A stretch of DNA of 64,000 nt, from NCBI RefSeq assembly GCF_900188145.1, contig NZ_FZOJ01000006.1:124001-188000 (forward strand). Direction: 5' to 3'. Shown here one piece after another: positions 50,311 to 58,821 of the stretch. This DNA comes from Anaerovirgula multivorans (GTDB taxonomy: Bacteria > Bacillota > Clostridia > Peptostreptococcales > Natronincolaceae). The notes under the pieces were generated by a model. It was not told where the DNA came from. It ran no database searches and worked only from the letters and a program-made list of their open reading frames with translations. Numbering within the stretch: position 1 is the first letter of the stretch; every line of letters starts with the position of its first letter. Position numbers and translations under genes: made by a program.

Positions 50311-50799
50311 TTAAATTCTAAACAAACCTACAATCTTGCTAAACATTGTATAGATGATATTGTCTGAGGCAATTTCAGATGGAAGCATTTCATCGTATTG
50401 TTTTTTGATTTGACTAGATACCATAGCTACCTCAGCAGGATGAACATGAATATATAAAACTTGATCTGGTAGTGGGTACTGCATATCTAGTCTTTCTATA
50501 GCTTCCCTTTCAATCCATCTAGACTTTGAGACTTGTTCTACTTCAATCCGCAATCGTTCTTTTTGGGTCTCTAACTGCTCTAGTTGATTATTAAGGCTAT
50601 GTACTTGATATCTAGTTTCTGTTATAGTAGCGAATCTTATTAACAGCATTAAGCTTAAACTAAACACTGCTACTATACCAATCCCTAGCATAATCTTCTC
50701 AAATCTGTAATTTTTCAAAGGTTTTTGTTTCTTTACAACTTTTTCCTGTTGTTGCTCTTGTGGTTGTAAATAATCATATGTTTTTCGTGCTACTACCAA
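50311..50799 (-). CDS. ftsL: Cell-division protein FtsL
   Basis: A short bitopic division protein: basic cytosolic end, one membrane helix (IMLGIGIVAVFSLSLMLLI, about 36-54) and an extracytosolic leucine-rich coiled coil (YQVHSLNNQLEQLETQKER). This matches FtsL in size, layout and position between rsmH and the PBP genes. FtsL binds FtsQ/DivIB and helps recruit the septal PBP. Extra residues at the C-terminus (after YPLPDQVLYIHV) are longer than usual. Confidence 0.88.
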   Translation of the reverse strand: MVVARKTYDYLQPQEQQQEKVVKKQKPLKNYRFEKIMLGIGIVAVFSLSLMLLIRFATITETRYQVHSLNNQLEQLETQKERLRIEVEQVSKSRWIEREAIERLDMQYPLPDQVLYIHVHPAEVAMVSSQIKKQYDEMLPSEIASDNIIYTMFSKIVGLFRI

Positions 50800-50840
50800 A
50801 TTTATTCATCCCCCTTTCCCATTATTCTATACTTTTTATT

Positions 50841-51776
50841 CTATACTTTTTGTGCTACTCTTAATTTTGCACTTCTTGATCTATGATTTGCTTCTAGTTC
50901 TTCTTTCGTAGGTAAAATCGGTTTTCTTGTTATTATTTTTAGTTGTTTTTCATTTCCACACTGACATATGGGAAACTGTGGAGGACATTTACAAGGATTA
51001 TTTAATTCCTTAAAAGTATTTTTTACAATTCTATCTTCTAAAGAATGAAAAGTAATAATGCATATTCTTCCTCCATGATTTAAATACTTTGTGGCAGTCT
51101 TTATTGTTTCTCCTATAATCTCCAGTTCTTCATTTACCTCAATTCTTATTGCTTGAAAAGTTCGTTTTGCAGGATGTGCTCCTTCCCTGCGAACTGCTTT
51201 TGGAATAGCTTTCTTAATGATTTCAACCAACTCATAGGTCGTATTAATTTCTTGAACTTTGCGATGTTCAACTATAAATTCAGCAATTCTTTTAGCCCAC
51301 TTTTCTTCTCCATACTCCCAGAAAATTTTTGTTAACGCTTCCTTTGAGTAATCATTCACTACGTTTTTTGCAGTTAAAGATCTTCGGATATCCATCCTCA
51401 TGTCTAATTCAGCATCCTGCATATAGGAAAATCCTCGTTCAGCTTCATCCAACTGATGTGAAGATACGCCTAAGTCCAATAATAAGCCGTCTATCTTATC
51501 TATTCCTAAATCATTTAAAACTTCTTCAAGATTTCTAAAATTATTATGAGCTAATTGAATTTGACATTGACTATCCTTCAATTTTTCTGTTGCTGCTTTA
51601 ATAGCATTTGTATCTTGATCAATACCGATTAATAATCCGTTACTACTTAATCTTTCAGCAATTCTTTTTGAATGGCCTGCTCCACCTAATGTGCCATCTA
51701 CATAAACGCCATCACTTTTTATATTTAAGTTTTCTATACACTCTTCTAGCAAAACTGATATATGTTGAAAGTCCAT
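50841..51776 (-). CDS. rsmH: 16S rRNA (cytosine-1402-N4) methyltransferase RsmH
   Basis: RsmH methylates C1402 in the ribosomal P site. The SAM-binding loop [11 protein letters not shown] (about 26-36), [15 protein letters not shown] (about 97), [15 protein letters not shown] (about 116) and [10 protein letters not shown] (about 226) are present, as are the C-terminal cysteines ([13 protein letters not shown]). Length 311 is normal. A 14-bp tandem duplication spans its stop codon (50824-50851). It is the second gene of the division cluster. Confidence 0.96.
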   Translation of the reverse strand: MDFQHISVLLEECIENLNIKSDGVYVDGTLGGAGHSKRIAERLSSNGLLIGIDQDTNAIKAATEKLKDSQCQIQLAHNNFRNLEEVLNDLGIDKIDGLLLDLGVSSHQLDEAERGFSYMQDAELDMRMDIRRSLTAKNVVNDYSKEALTKIFWEYGEEKWAKRIAEFIVEHRKVQEINTTYELVEIIKKAIPKAVRREGAHPAKRTFQAIRIEVNEELEIIGETIKTATKYLNHGGRICIITFHSLEDRIVKNTFKELNNPCKCPPQFPICQCGNEKQLKIITRKPILPTKEELEANHRSRSAKLRVAQKV

Positions 51777-51792
51777 CTCATCACCTTCATCT

Positions 51793-52224
51793 TTAGATTC
51801 CTAACTCCTGCATTTTAACAGCAATCTCATCATAGCTTAAATTAGCATCATTATTGTATTGATTCCACTGTTCAAGACTCCATATCTCTAATCGTGTAGC
51901 AACACCAATAATAACTGCTTCTTTTTCTAACAATGCATGTTCTCTTAGGTTGGTAGGTATCCTTATTCTTCCCTGATTATCAAATTCACATTCTGTTGCC
52001 CCTGCAAAGAAAAATCTAACAAAGGCTCTAGCATCTCTATTCGTCATAGGAAGCTGTTTAAGTTTATTTTCTAACACTTTCCATTCGTCGATTGGATATA
52101 CAAACAAACAGTTATCCATACCTTTGGTTACTATGAAATTTTCTCCTAATTCGTCTCTAAATTTGGAAGGAATACTTAATCTGCCCTTTGTATCAACCGA
52201 ATGATTGTATTCACCAATAAACAT
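51793..52224 (-). CDS. mraZ: Transcription regulator MraZ
   Basis: MraZ is a ring-shaped DNA-binding protein with two AbrB-like units; each has the motif seen here as [14 protein letters not shown] (about 11-24) and [14 protein letters not shown] (about 85-98). It controls the division cluster it heads. The ATG at 52224 is preferred: AAGGTGG lies seven bases before it, while the ATG at 52230 is too close. Three 10-bp-phased AGTGG repeats upstream fit its known binding pattern. Confidence 0.95.
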   Translation of the reverse strand: MFIGEYNHSVDTKGRLSIPSKFRDELGENFIVTKGMDNCLFVYPIDEWKVLENKLKQLPMTNRDARAFVRFFFAGATECEFDNQGRIRIPTNLREHALLEKEAVIIGVATRLEIWSLEQWNQYNNDANLSYDEIAVKMQELGI

Positions 52225-52230
52225 CTTCAT

Positions 52231-52275
52231 CCCACCTTAGGGAATCTCTCCCACTTTATACCACTATTCACCACT
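52231..52275 (-). promoter_or_regulatory. MraZ operator: three 10-bp-phased AGTGG repeats
   Basis: On the minus strand AGTGGTGAAT, AGTGGTATAA and AGTGGGAGAG follow one another exactly (plus-strand CCACT at 52251, 52261 and 52271). A fourth related GGTGGG lies in the ribosome site. MraZ binds such direct repeats one helical turn apart. Confidence 0.75.
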
Positions 52276-52378
52276 TTTTATATATTTCTATAGCTCTTTA
52301 TAAAATCCTTCTAATTATTGAAATTATTTTTATATAGTACTAAAGTTCTATCGATGAATTATGACAAAAAAAGAAAAA

Positions 52379-52401
52379 AACTGCCAAAATCAATGGCAGT
52401 T
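52379..52401 (-). terminator. Terminator after the Spo0E-like gene
   Basis: On the minus strand AACTGCC pairs with GGCAGTT and is followed by a long TTTTTTCTTTTTTT run. Confidence 0.8.
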
Positions 52402-52415
52402 ACTCTTTTAAAATT

Positions 52416-52562
52416 TTAATTTTCAATACTTTCCTCGTAACAGTCTATTAGCATGTCCAGCTTTTTACTGGCTTCTATCAAACTATTAACGTCATTTTTC
52501 TCATCATTTGTTTTAAGGGTCGGTAGAAGTTTTCGTAAATATTCAATCCCATCCTTTGTCAT
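52416..52562 (-). CDS. Spo0E-like aspartyl-phosphate phosphatase (48 residues)
   Basis: An ATG at 52562 follows AGGGTGAATATT. The peptide has two helices, MTKDGIEYLRKLLPTLKTN and NSLIEASKKLDMLIDCYEES. The second holds the pattern S-x-x-L-D-x-L-I-x-x-Y that marks the Spo0E family, small proteins that remove phosphate from Spo0A~P and so hold back sporulation. The first helix is less typical. It is transcribed toward mraZ but ends in its own terminator. Confidence 0.6.
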   Translation of the reverse strand: MTKDGIEYLRKLLPTLKTNDEKNDVNSLIEASKKLDMLIDCYEESIEN

Positions 52563-52796
52563 AATATTCACCCTAATTATTCCTTTCGCTATTTTAATGT
52601 CCCATTTTATATTCTTGTATATAAACTTAGATTAAAATAACATAATTTGTCAAAGTTCTTTTTTTGAAAATTTCTATAAATTATCGATGACTATTTGTTT
52701 TTTCCTCTAAATTCCTTCGGATTTCATTGATTTTTACCTTTAAAGTTTTCCAACATATTGTGCTATCATTATACAAACATCAATAAATAACACAAT

Positions 52797-53537
52797 TTAT
52801 CTGCTAGTAAAATATCTTTTTTTGTTTAAAATTTTCATAAGCGCTATTGCTCCCACAATAGTAATAATACTTATGACTTGTGCAGTTCTTAAGGGACCGA
52901 TCATTAAACTATCGGTTCGAAGTCCCTCAATAAAAAATCTCCCTATAGAATACAGCACTAAATAATATAAAAATATTTGTCCTTCATATTTTTTCTTTTT
53001 TGTATAAATCAGCAAGAAAGCAAAAACACAGAAATTCCATACAGATTCATACAAAAAAGTTGGATGTACCATGACACCATCTACTTCTATTGCCCAAGGT
53101 AAATCCGTTGGTCTACCGTAGGCCTCTTGATTAAAATAATTTCCCCATCTGCCAATAGCTTGACCTAAAATTATACTAGGAGCACAAATATCTGCCAGCT
53201 TCCAAAACCCAATGTTCTTATATCTGCAAAAAACATAGCCTGCCAATACACCAGCTATAATAGCTCCATGGATTGCTAATCCACCTTCTCGTATCTTTAT
53301 AATATCTCTAAGATTTTGTCCATAATAATCCCATTTAAAAATGACATAATATAGTCTTGCTCCTATTACCGCTAAAGGGATAGCAATTAACGCCATATCT
53401 AAAATAACATCTTCATATAAATTTTCCCTCTTCGCCCTAATAATAGCAATAAATATACCTAAAAAAATACCAATCGATATGAGGATACCATACCAAGCTA
53501 CTTCTATTCCAAATACTCTAAAGGCTATTGGATCCAT
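52797..53537 (-). CDS. lgt: Prolipoprotein diacylglyceryl transferase Lgt
   Basis: Lgt attaches diacylglycerol to the lipobox cysteine of prolipoproteins at the membrane. About seven helices; the family signature GRWGNYFNQEAYG (about 130-142), REGGLAIHGAII (about 83-94, with the essential His) and HPTFLYES are intact. Length 246 is typical. AAAGGGTGGTAAGAT precedes the ATG. The window has several lipoproteins that would need it. Confidence 0.96.
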   Translation of the reverse strand: MDPIAFRVFGIEVAWYGILISIGIFLGIFIAIIRAKRENLYEDVILDMALIAIPLAVIGARLYYVIFKWDYYGQNLRDIIKIREGGLAIHGAIIAGVLAGYVFCRYKNIGFWKLADICAPSIILGQAIGRWGNYFNQEAYGRPTDLPWAIEVDGVMVHPTFLYESVWNFCVFAFLLIYTKKKKYEGQIFLYYLVLYSIGRFFIEGLRTDSLMIGPLRTAQVISIITIVGAIALMKILNKKRYFTSR

Positions 53538-53620
53538 ATCTTACCACCCTTTGCTAAAAATTTACTTTTCTTATCAATAATCAGAATAAATTATATTGAA
53601 TTTGATAATAAAAGTCAAAT

Positions 53621-54778
53621 CTATAGATTTAATAATCGTATTCTATTGACCAACTCTCTTCCAATATCATGATTAAAGCTCCAAGGATCAACGGCATGAA
53701 TTTTTACAGTATAAGGAGCGTCCATTCCTTTTATTAACCTTTCGATTTTCAATTGATAATGACTAGATTGCAAAGTATTTGTAGAAGGAATTAATAGAAT
53801 TTCGCCCACTCCATACTCCATTAGTTCTTCAATTTCTTTATGAATATTTCTTTTATCAAAAAATGTCAATCTAATTTTATTGTTATTGTATCCACTCCTA
53901 ATTAAATAATCCTTTATTTTTTCTCTAAATAGTAGATCCTGTTTTATAAAAGGTTTATTATAATCTCTCTTTTCCAGTTCTTCACCGATCAATACGATAC
54001 CTATATTATGTTTATGTTGGCTTTCTTTAAAACTATCAACTTGATTTACAAAAGATCTCGCTATAATATCACTATTCCACATGGGTTCAATTCTATGAAT
54101 TTCTACTTGATGTTCATGAAGATTCATCTTTTTAATTGTATTCTCTATTAAGTTAAACTCGTTGTTTTCTGCCATGAAGATGGGACAAAGTATTATTTTT
54201 TGATTGCCATCTGCCACTGCTTTAAATATAATTTCGGACAAATATGGTTTATTGAAAAGATAAGTACTGTATATATTATATTCTTCTCCAAACTCTTCCT
54301 TTAGATTCTGTTCTAATCCAATAGTATAGTACTTTTCTTTTATAAAATCAGTTTTTTCATAATTAAGTTTTTCTATAAACATGTTAAAAGGCATTAATAC
54401 TGTTCTCCATAGGTTGTTATTTGTCCTGTAATTTCTAATAGATAAAGATAGATCATAGGCATCAGGTTCTCCTTTAAATACTAATATAATGGCTGCTTCA
54501 TTGGTATCAACATAATTTACTCCAACATAAGCTTCTTTTAAAGGATATTGAATATAAATTAGTAATAATAAAACAAGTATATATCCTAGTATAATTCCTC
54601 TAACAACTTTCCTATAGCTTTTCAAATAAACAGCTAGTCCCTTTCTTTTTAATCCATTATAAAGCGCTCCCAAAATTGCAGCACTTATTATCCATAATCC
54701 TCGTTCTACGAGCCCTTTTGTCACTAGCCCTAAAGTTATGGCTATGGTAATCATCATCGATATAAAGAAAATATACAT
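53621..54778 (-). CDS. Membrane-anchored chelatase-fold protein, likely non-catalytic
   Basis: Three N-terminal membrane helices (FFISMMITIAITLGL, LWIISAAILGALYNG, GIILGYILVLLLLIYI) lead into two halves that resemble the ferrochelatase/CbiX fold. The first half reads AAIILVFKGEPDAYDLSLSI, MPFNMFIEKLNYEK and YTIGLEQNLKEEFG; the second reads FREKIKDYLIRSGYNNNKI and YGVGEILLIPSTNT. At the place where ferrochelatases have a histidine (AHS-type loop) this protein has IGEELEK, so metal insertion is doubtful. It may bind a tetrapyrrole or act as a sensor. Family assignment is by eye. Confidence 0.5.
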   Translation of the reverse strand: MYIFFISMMITIAITLGLVTKGLVERGLWIISAAILGALYNGLKRKGLAVYLKSYRKVVRGIILGYILVLLLLIYIQYPLKEAYVGVNYVDTNEAAIILVFKGEPDAYDLSLSIRNYRTNNNLWRTVLMPFNMFIEKLNYEKTDFIKEKYYTIGLEQNLKEEFGEEYNIYSTYLFNKPYLSEIIFKAVADGNQKIILCPIFMAENNEFNLIENTIKKMNLHEHQVEIHRIEPMWNSDIIARSFVNQVDSFKESQHKHNIGIVLIGEELEKRDYNKPFIKQDLLFREKIKDYLIRSGYNNNKIRLTFFDKRNIHKEIEELMEYGVGEILLIPSTNTLQSSHYQLKIERLIKGMDAPYTVKIHAVDPWSFNHDIGRELVNRIRLLNL

Positions 54779-54881
54779 ATCATCCTACCTTTTACTATAC
54801 ATTTTTATTATACATTTTTATTATAATTATAGTAACGTTTACTTGGATATGATTATTATAAATAATATGTATTCTATTAGT

Positions 54882-54928
54882 ATAAAATGAATAAAGATGG
54901 AGTCATGCTCCATCTTTATTCATTTTAT
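54882..54928. terminator. 21-bp perfect hairpin after the YhcN/YlaJ gene
   Basis: ATAAAATGAATAAAGATGGA (start at 54882) and its exact reverse complement ending at 54928 pair over 21 bases around a TCATG loop. It includes the stop codon of the minus-strand lipoprotein gene and would work in either direction. Confidence 0.75.
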
Positions 54929-55479
54929 GCTTTAGGTACTATTTTTCTAAAAATTTCTTCTATTTCACGACCAAACCCACTTAACGGTCTACCTCTGCCT
55001 GCTTCCCTTGCAATGTTTTCAATTCTTGTAAACAAATCAGGGTCAGCTGTAACTGCCACGTTGTCAATCTCTCTATCAGTTTCTCTGACTACTTCCTCAA
55101 TTCTTCTTTCCATTTCTCGATCAAGTTCACCAGTTTCATCGTTTGTTAAGTTAACTCCTACTATAGCTGTATTTTCAGAAATAACTACTGTAGCGCTACG
55201 TACCTCTTCAAGTTGTACAACTTCATTTACTATTCTATCAGCTCTAACCATTAAATCCTGTTCCATTTCTACAGGCTGCATATTTCTTGGTGCTGTTCTA
55301 TCGTCCTCTGGAGTTCTTGCATCTCTAATCACTCCATCGTCCGCCTGTTCTCCTGGAACTTGTTGTCCTGGTGTGTCTTGTGTCTCAGGAACAGGTCTTT
55401 CAGCTGGTCTACATCCAGTTATAGCCATGGCTATAATAAGAAAAACACATATTGTTAATATTAATTTTTTGCTTTTCAA
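54925..55479 (-). CDS. YhcN/YlaJ-family sporulation lipoprotein
   Basis: The start is TTG at 55479, seven to eight bases after AGGAGGTGATTA; the ORF upstream of it is not likely coding. A lipoprotein signal (LILTICVFLIIAMAITGC) gives a cysteine at residue 19. A proline-rich acidic linker leads to the YhcN/YlaJ domain (ADRIVNEVVQLEEVRSATVV, then AIVGVNLTNDETGEL). Members are found on the spore inner membrane. The C-terminus is arginine-rich (REAGRGRPLSGFGREIEE). Confidence 0.88.
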   Translation of the reverse strand: MKSKKLILTICVFLIIAMAITGCRPAERPVPETQDTPGQQVPGEQADDGVIRDARTPEDDRTAPRNMQPVEMEQDLMVRADRIVNEVVQLEEVRSATVVISENTAIVGVNLTNDETGELDREMERRIEEVVRETDREIDNVAVTADPDLFTRIENIAREAGRGRPLSGFGREIEEIFRKIVPKA

Positions 55480-55570
55480 ATAATCACCTCCTAAATATAT
55501 TTTGTCTCCAGTCAAGTTTTTTATTTAACTACTTTTTTCATGATTTCACAGAGTTTAACAAAACAAAAAA

Positions 55571-55602
55571 AGAAATCCTATATTCCATAAATACAGGACT
55601 TC
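55571..55602 (-). terminator. Terminator after deoC
   Basis: An imperfect stem GAAGTCCTGTATT/ATATAGGATTTC on the minus strand is followed by TTTTTTTG. Confidence 0.65.
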
Positions 55603-55607
55603 TTTTC

Positions 55608-56276
55608 TTAATATCCATTATCTTCTGATTCGATACCCTTGGCTATGTTAACAGAAGCACTAGCACCTAGTCTTGTGGCACCAGCATCAATCATTGCCTT
55701 TGCCTTTTGAAAATCTCTTATTCCACCTGAAGCTTTCACTCCTATGTTAGGTCCAACGGTTTCTCTCATTAATTTTATATCTTCTACCGTTGCACCTCCA
55801 GTGCTGAAGCCAGTAGACGTCTTAACATAATGAGCACCTGCTGCCTTAGCTATTTTGCAGGCCAATATTTTTTCTTCATCATTCAGAAGAGCTGTTTCAA
55901 TGATAACCTTCACAATTACATCTTTACCCGCGGCTTTTACAACAGCTGCAATGTCCTTTTGGACGAAATTCTCATTCCTGCTCTTTAGAGCTCCTATGTT
56001 AATAACCATATCAATTTCATTAGCACCTTTTGAAACAGCATCTTTCGTCTCAAATCCCTTTGTTTCAATTGATGCAGCACCCAAAGGAAATCCTACTACT
56101 ACTGCAATTTTTACGTTGCTTCCCTTTAATTGTTTAGCAACAAAATCTACATGACTACTATTCACACAAACAGAATAAAAGCCATATTCTTTAGCTTCCT
56201 CACATACTTTTCTTATATCAGACTGTGTAGCATCTGCATTTAAGATTGTATGATCTATGTATTGAGCTATATTCAT
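55608..56276 (-). CDS. deoC: Deoxyribose-phosphate aldolase DeoC
   Basis: DeoC splits 2-deoxyribose 5-phosphate into glyceraldehyde 3-phosphate and acetaldehyde. [12 protein letters not shown] (about 6-17), VVVGFPLGA (about 60), [13 protein letters not shown] (about 88) and the Schiff-base lysine in [14 protein letters not shown] (about 151-164) are conserved, then [10 protein letters not shown]. Length 222 is typical. No other deo genes are beside it. The acetaldehyde product could link to the pduL gene upstream, as both belong to short-chain aldehyde/acyl-CoA metabolism, but that is inference. Confidence 0.96.
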   Translation of the reverse strand: MNIAQYIDHTILNADATQSDIRKVCEEAKEYGFYSVCVNSSHVDFVAKQLKGSNVKIAVVVGFPLGAASIETKGFETKDAVSKGANEIDMVINIGALKSRNENFVQKDIAAVVKAAGKDVIVKVIIETALLNDEEKILACKIAKAAGAHYVKTSTGFSTGGATVEDIKLMRETVGPNIGVKASGGIRDFQKAKAMIDAGATRLGASASVNIAKGIESEDNGY

Positions 56277-56294
56277 ATCAATTTTTCACCCATC

Positions 56295-56876
56295 TTATTT
56301 AATAATTAATTCAACCATTTCTCCATTTTTAACACCAGCTGCATTTCCTTCATCATTATCCACATGCATTTCTAGTGCAAATGTATGGTGTGCTCTTACC
56401 AGCACATTTTCAAAAACTATTGCTCTTTCTCCGCTTGTTCTTACCTTTACTCTTTGTTTATCTACTACACCAAATTTTTCTGCATCATCTGTATGCATAT
56501 GAATATGTCTAGCAGCAGCTATAATGCCCTCTTTTAATTCAACTTCTCCTTGAGGGCCAACAATTTTTGCTCCTGGACTTCCTGCCACATCGCCTGAATC
56601 TCTAACCGGCGGTTTTACCCCTAAAGCAAATCCGTCAGCTAACGATATTTCAATTTGTGTGCTTGGTCTAGCTGGACCTAAAACACGGACACCCTTTAAA
56701 GTCCCCTTTGGGCCTACTATATCAACCTTTTCTACTGCTGCATATTGTCCAGGTTGAGATAAATCTTTAAATTTATTTAACTCATAGCCCTTGCCAAATA
56801 ATGTTTCAATATCTTCTTGGCTTAAATGAAGATGACGATTTGATAATGCAATTGGCAACATTTTTTCGCTCATCAT
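56295..56876 (-). CDS. pduL: Phosphate propanoyltransferase PduL
   Basis: PduL-type phosphotransacylases convert acyl-CoA (propionyl or acetyl) and phosphate to acyl phosphate. The zinc-binding histidines appear in ALSNRHLHLSQ (about 10-20), AARHIHMHTDDA (about 121) and EMHVDNDEGNAAG (about 172). The ATG at 56876 follows GGGAGGAATT. At 193 residues it lacks the encapsulation peptide of microcompartment forms, and no shell genes lie nearby, so it is probably a soluble acetate- or propionate-forming enzyme. Confidence 0.93.
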   Translation of the reverse strand: MMSEKMLPIALSNRHLHLSQEDIETLFGKGYELNKFKDLSQPGQYAAVEKVDIVGPKGTLKGVRVLGPARPSTQIEISLADGFALGVKPPVRDSGDVAGSPGAKIVGPQGEVELKEGIIAAARHIHMHTDDAEKFGVVDKQRVKVRTSGERAIVFENVLVRAHHTFALEMHVDNDEGNAAGVKNGEMVELIIK

Positions 56877-56912
56877 AATTCCTCCCAACATAATTATTGT
56901 TAATATTTTGTT

Positions 56913-57030
56913 GTACTCTGTGAAAGTGACTGACTCAAAAGTTATAAATCAAACTTGCACTCTGTATAAGTGATCAACACGAAAGTTACAAACTAAACTT
57001 TCGGTTGTCTACTTATGGTCATCTACTTTT
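56913..57030. repeat. 118-bp dispersed repeat, copy B
   Basis: Differs from 15849-15966 at two positions only (second base T for C, and AAACTAAACT for AAACCAAACT). It sits in the 230-base gap between pduL and the Mrr-like gene and touches neither ORF. Confidence 0.85.
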
Positions 57031-57106
57031 GTATGTACAATCACTATTATACGGTTTTTAGTTAAAAAAATCAAATTTTTTATAGGTTTTCAACATATAC
57101 AAAGCA

Positions 57107-58114
57107 TTAAAGGTTTTGAAATAAACTTTCTATCTCTTCCCATTTTTCTTCTTGATTATTTTCTTTATTATGTATATGGAATATAAAAGTTATTATCGTC
57201 AAAAACATAGTAATACTAGCTACAACTATATAATATATCGTATATGGAATATATAATGAAGCTACCATAAGAAATATACTTAAAGTAAAATATCCTTTAA
57301 TTTTTTTATTTGATAAAGCTGCTGCCTTATATCTTCCCCAGTTTTTCTTCCTTTTACTTATTTGATTTTCAATAGCTTCATCAATTTCTTGCTCCGATGG
57401 AAACATATCCTTCCCTTCTATAATCTTTAACAGTTTTTCTTTATTAATTAATATGATATTATAATTTTCATTTATTTGATTCAAATAATCATAACAATCT
57501 TTAGTAAAGTCAGATGTCGTAACAAAAATGCCTTTTTTTATATTTTCTCGTATTAACTGACATAAGAATTCTTTTAAATCTTTTAATTCTACATCAAAGT
57601 CATTTTTATAGGTATAACAGGAAAGCATAGTTTTATGATCATTATAATCTGCTATTAATACGATTGATTTATGATCATTGTTTATGTATTGTATTTCAGT
57701 GAAGCCTACTTTAGTAAAAATTGTTGTTATGTATTCCTTCATTTCATCAATCGTTTTATTTAAAATTTCTTTGTACACTCTTTGAGACGCAACAATTCTT
57801 CTTTTTTCTATTTTTAGTTCATTCAACTTTCCTCTTCGTATCTTTATTGAAATTGCATGATAAATACAGGATACCATTGTCGCCATCATTATTGCACTAT
57901 AGATATTTGCATTTTTTAAAAAAAATAAAGTAAAGGTTATAAAAAAAATAAAACATCTCCATAAAACATAGTCGATTACTTTAGCTATATCATTTCTTTT
58001 GTCTTCTTGTGTACTGCTGTAGAAGGTCTTAAATCTTCTGCTGTTTGAACGATTTTTTTTAAAGTTCTTGTAAATTTCACTAAACTTTATTATCCATTTC
58101 TCTATTTTTTTCAT
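57107..58114 (-). CDS. Membrane protein with Mrr-like nuclease domain
   Basis: A 335-residue protein with a basic start, a hydrophobic pair of helices (about 50-90), a central soluble domain and two further helices near the end (YFTLSIFLMVASLYIPY and VASITMFLTIITFIF). The central part ends with KKGIFVTTSDFTKDCYDYLN and IILINKEKLLKII, the pattern of the restriction-endonuclease-like Mrr domain (PF04471), in which the phrase G-x-F-V-T-T-S-x-F is typical. The usual D-x-K catalytic residues are not clear: VLIADYNDHKTM may hold them. A membrane-linked nuclease or its inactive relative is likely. Confidence 0.55.
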   Translation of the reverse strand: MKKIEKWIIKFSEIYKNFKKNRSNSRRFKTFYSSTQEDKRNDIAKVIDYVLWRCFIFFITFTLFFLKNANIYSAIMMATMVSCIYHAISIKIRRGKLNELKIEKRRIVASQRVYKEILNKTIDEMKEYITTIFTKVGFTEIQYINNDHKSIVLIADYNDHKTMLSCYTYKNDFDVELKDLKEFLCQLIRENIKKGIFVTTSDFTKDCYDYLNQINENYNIILINKEKLLKIIEGKDMFPSEQEIDEAIENQISKRKKNWGRYKAAALSNKKIKGYFTLSIFLMVASLYIPYTIYYIVVASITMFLTIITFIFHIHNKENNQEEKWEEIESLFQNL

Positions 58115-58147
58115 ATTTCACCGCTCCTCTATCATTAATTATTTCCA

Positions 58148-58183
58148 ATAAAATCCATAGTATGCTTTTACTATGGATTTTAT
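58148..58183. terminator. 15-bp perfect hairpin after the YkuS-like gene
   Basis: ATAAAATCCATAGTA (58148-58162) and TACTATGGATTTTAT (58169-58183) pair perfectly around a 6-base loop, just beyond the stop codon of the minus-strand gene. Confidence 0.7.
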
Positions 58184-58190
58184 AAACCTT

Positions 58191-58454
58191 CTATTCTAAT
58201 TCTTCAATCGTACTAACTAAATTATTGATATCTACTTCTTCTACATTAATCATCTTAACAAATTGATTATAGGATGGAACTCTTATTTCTCCTGTTGTAT
58301 TGTGGGCAAGATAATCATTATTTCTATTTGAATAAATTATCACATCAATAGGCTCCTTTGCCTTATCTATCGTTGTAACTCTATATCCCTTTTCTCTTAA
58401 TATTTTTGCAGCTTCATGCAATCCCTCTTGAACAGCTATTAATTTGCTTTTCAT
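58191..58454 (-). CDS. YkuS-family (UPF0180) small protein
   Basis: An 87-residue protein with the family pattern IAVQEGLHEAAKILREKGY at the start, DVIIYSNRNNDYL in the middle and an acidic end. The YkuS/UPF0180 family is found in Bacillales and Clostridia and has no known function. ATTGAGGTGAATAATAATA precedes the ATG. It is transcribed alone. Confidence 0.75.
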   Translation of the reverse strand: MKSKLIAVQEGLHEAAKILREKGYRVTTIDKAKEPIDVIIYSNRNNDYLAHNTTGEIRVPSYNQFVKMINVEEVDINNLVSTIEELE

Positions 58455-58529
58455 TATTATTATTCACCTCAATAGATTTTTAAAATGCTAGTTTACTATA
58501 CACTTTATCCTTCCTAATTTTTCATAAAT

Positions 58530-58562
58530 AAAACCTTCTTATCTTAAAATTAAGAAGGTTTT
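58530..58562. terminator. Hairpin after the 57-residue gene
   Basis: AAAACCTTCTTA (58530-58541) and TAAGAAGGTTTT (58551-58562) form a perfect 12-bp stem with T-rich ends on both strands. Confidence 0.7.
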
Positions 58563-58572
58563 AAAAGTTATA

Positions 58573-58746
58573 TTAGCCCATTGCTCTTTCTAACTTATCG
58601 AGATGTTGTAGAGGAAAATGTTTTAATAATTCTTTAAATTGATCTACAGTTAACCCTTGTGTCGTTGTGTATATCTGTATTTTACCGTCTACATCTGCAT
58701 TGATAAAACGTTGTTTCACCTCTTGAAAATTTACAACTGCATTCAT
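58573..58746 (-). CDS. Small conserved-looking protein (57 residues)
   Basis: An ATG at 58746 follows TAAGGAGGATTTAATA, a near-perfect ribosome site. The product starts MNAVVNFQEVKQRFINADVD, then KIQIYTTTQGLTVDQFKELL and ends HLDKLERAMG: two strands followed by two helices. A terminator follows directly. The good signals on both sides make it a real gene, but no family is recognised. Confidence 0.6.
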   Translation of the reverse strand: MNAVVNFQEVKQRFINADVDGKIQIYTTTQGLTVDQFKELLKHFPLQHLDKLERAMG

Positions 58747-58821
58747 TATTAAATCCTCCTTAGCTATGGATTTAGTAATAGTATGGAGATTTTTTTCTAA
58801 AACTATACAAGGATTATTATA

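Noticed and set aside
58501..58572. The hairpins in 58,148-58,562 as a repeat family
   Set aside because: The two stems (AAAATCCATAGTA and AAAACCTTCTTA) have different sequences and sit right after gene ends; they are simply terminators.
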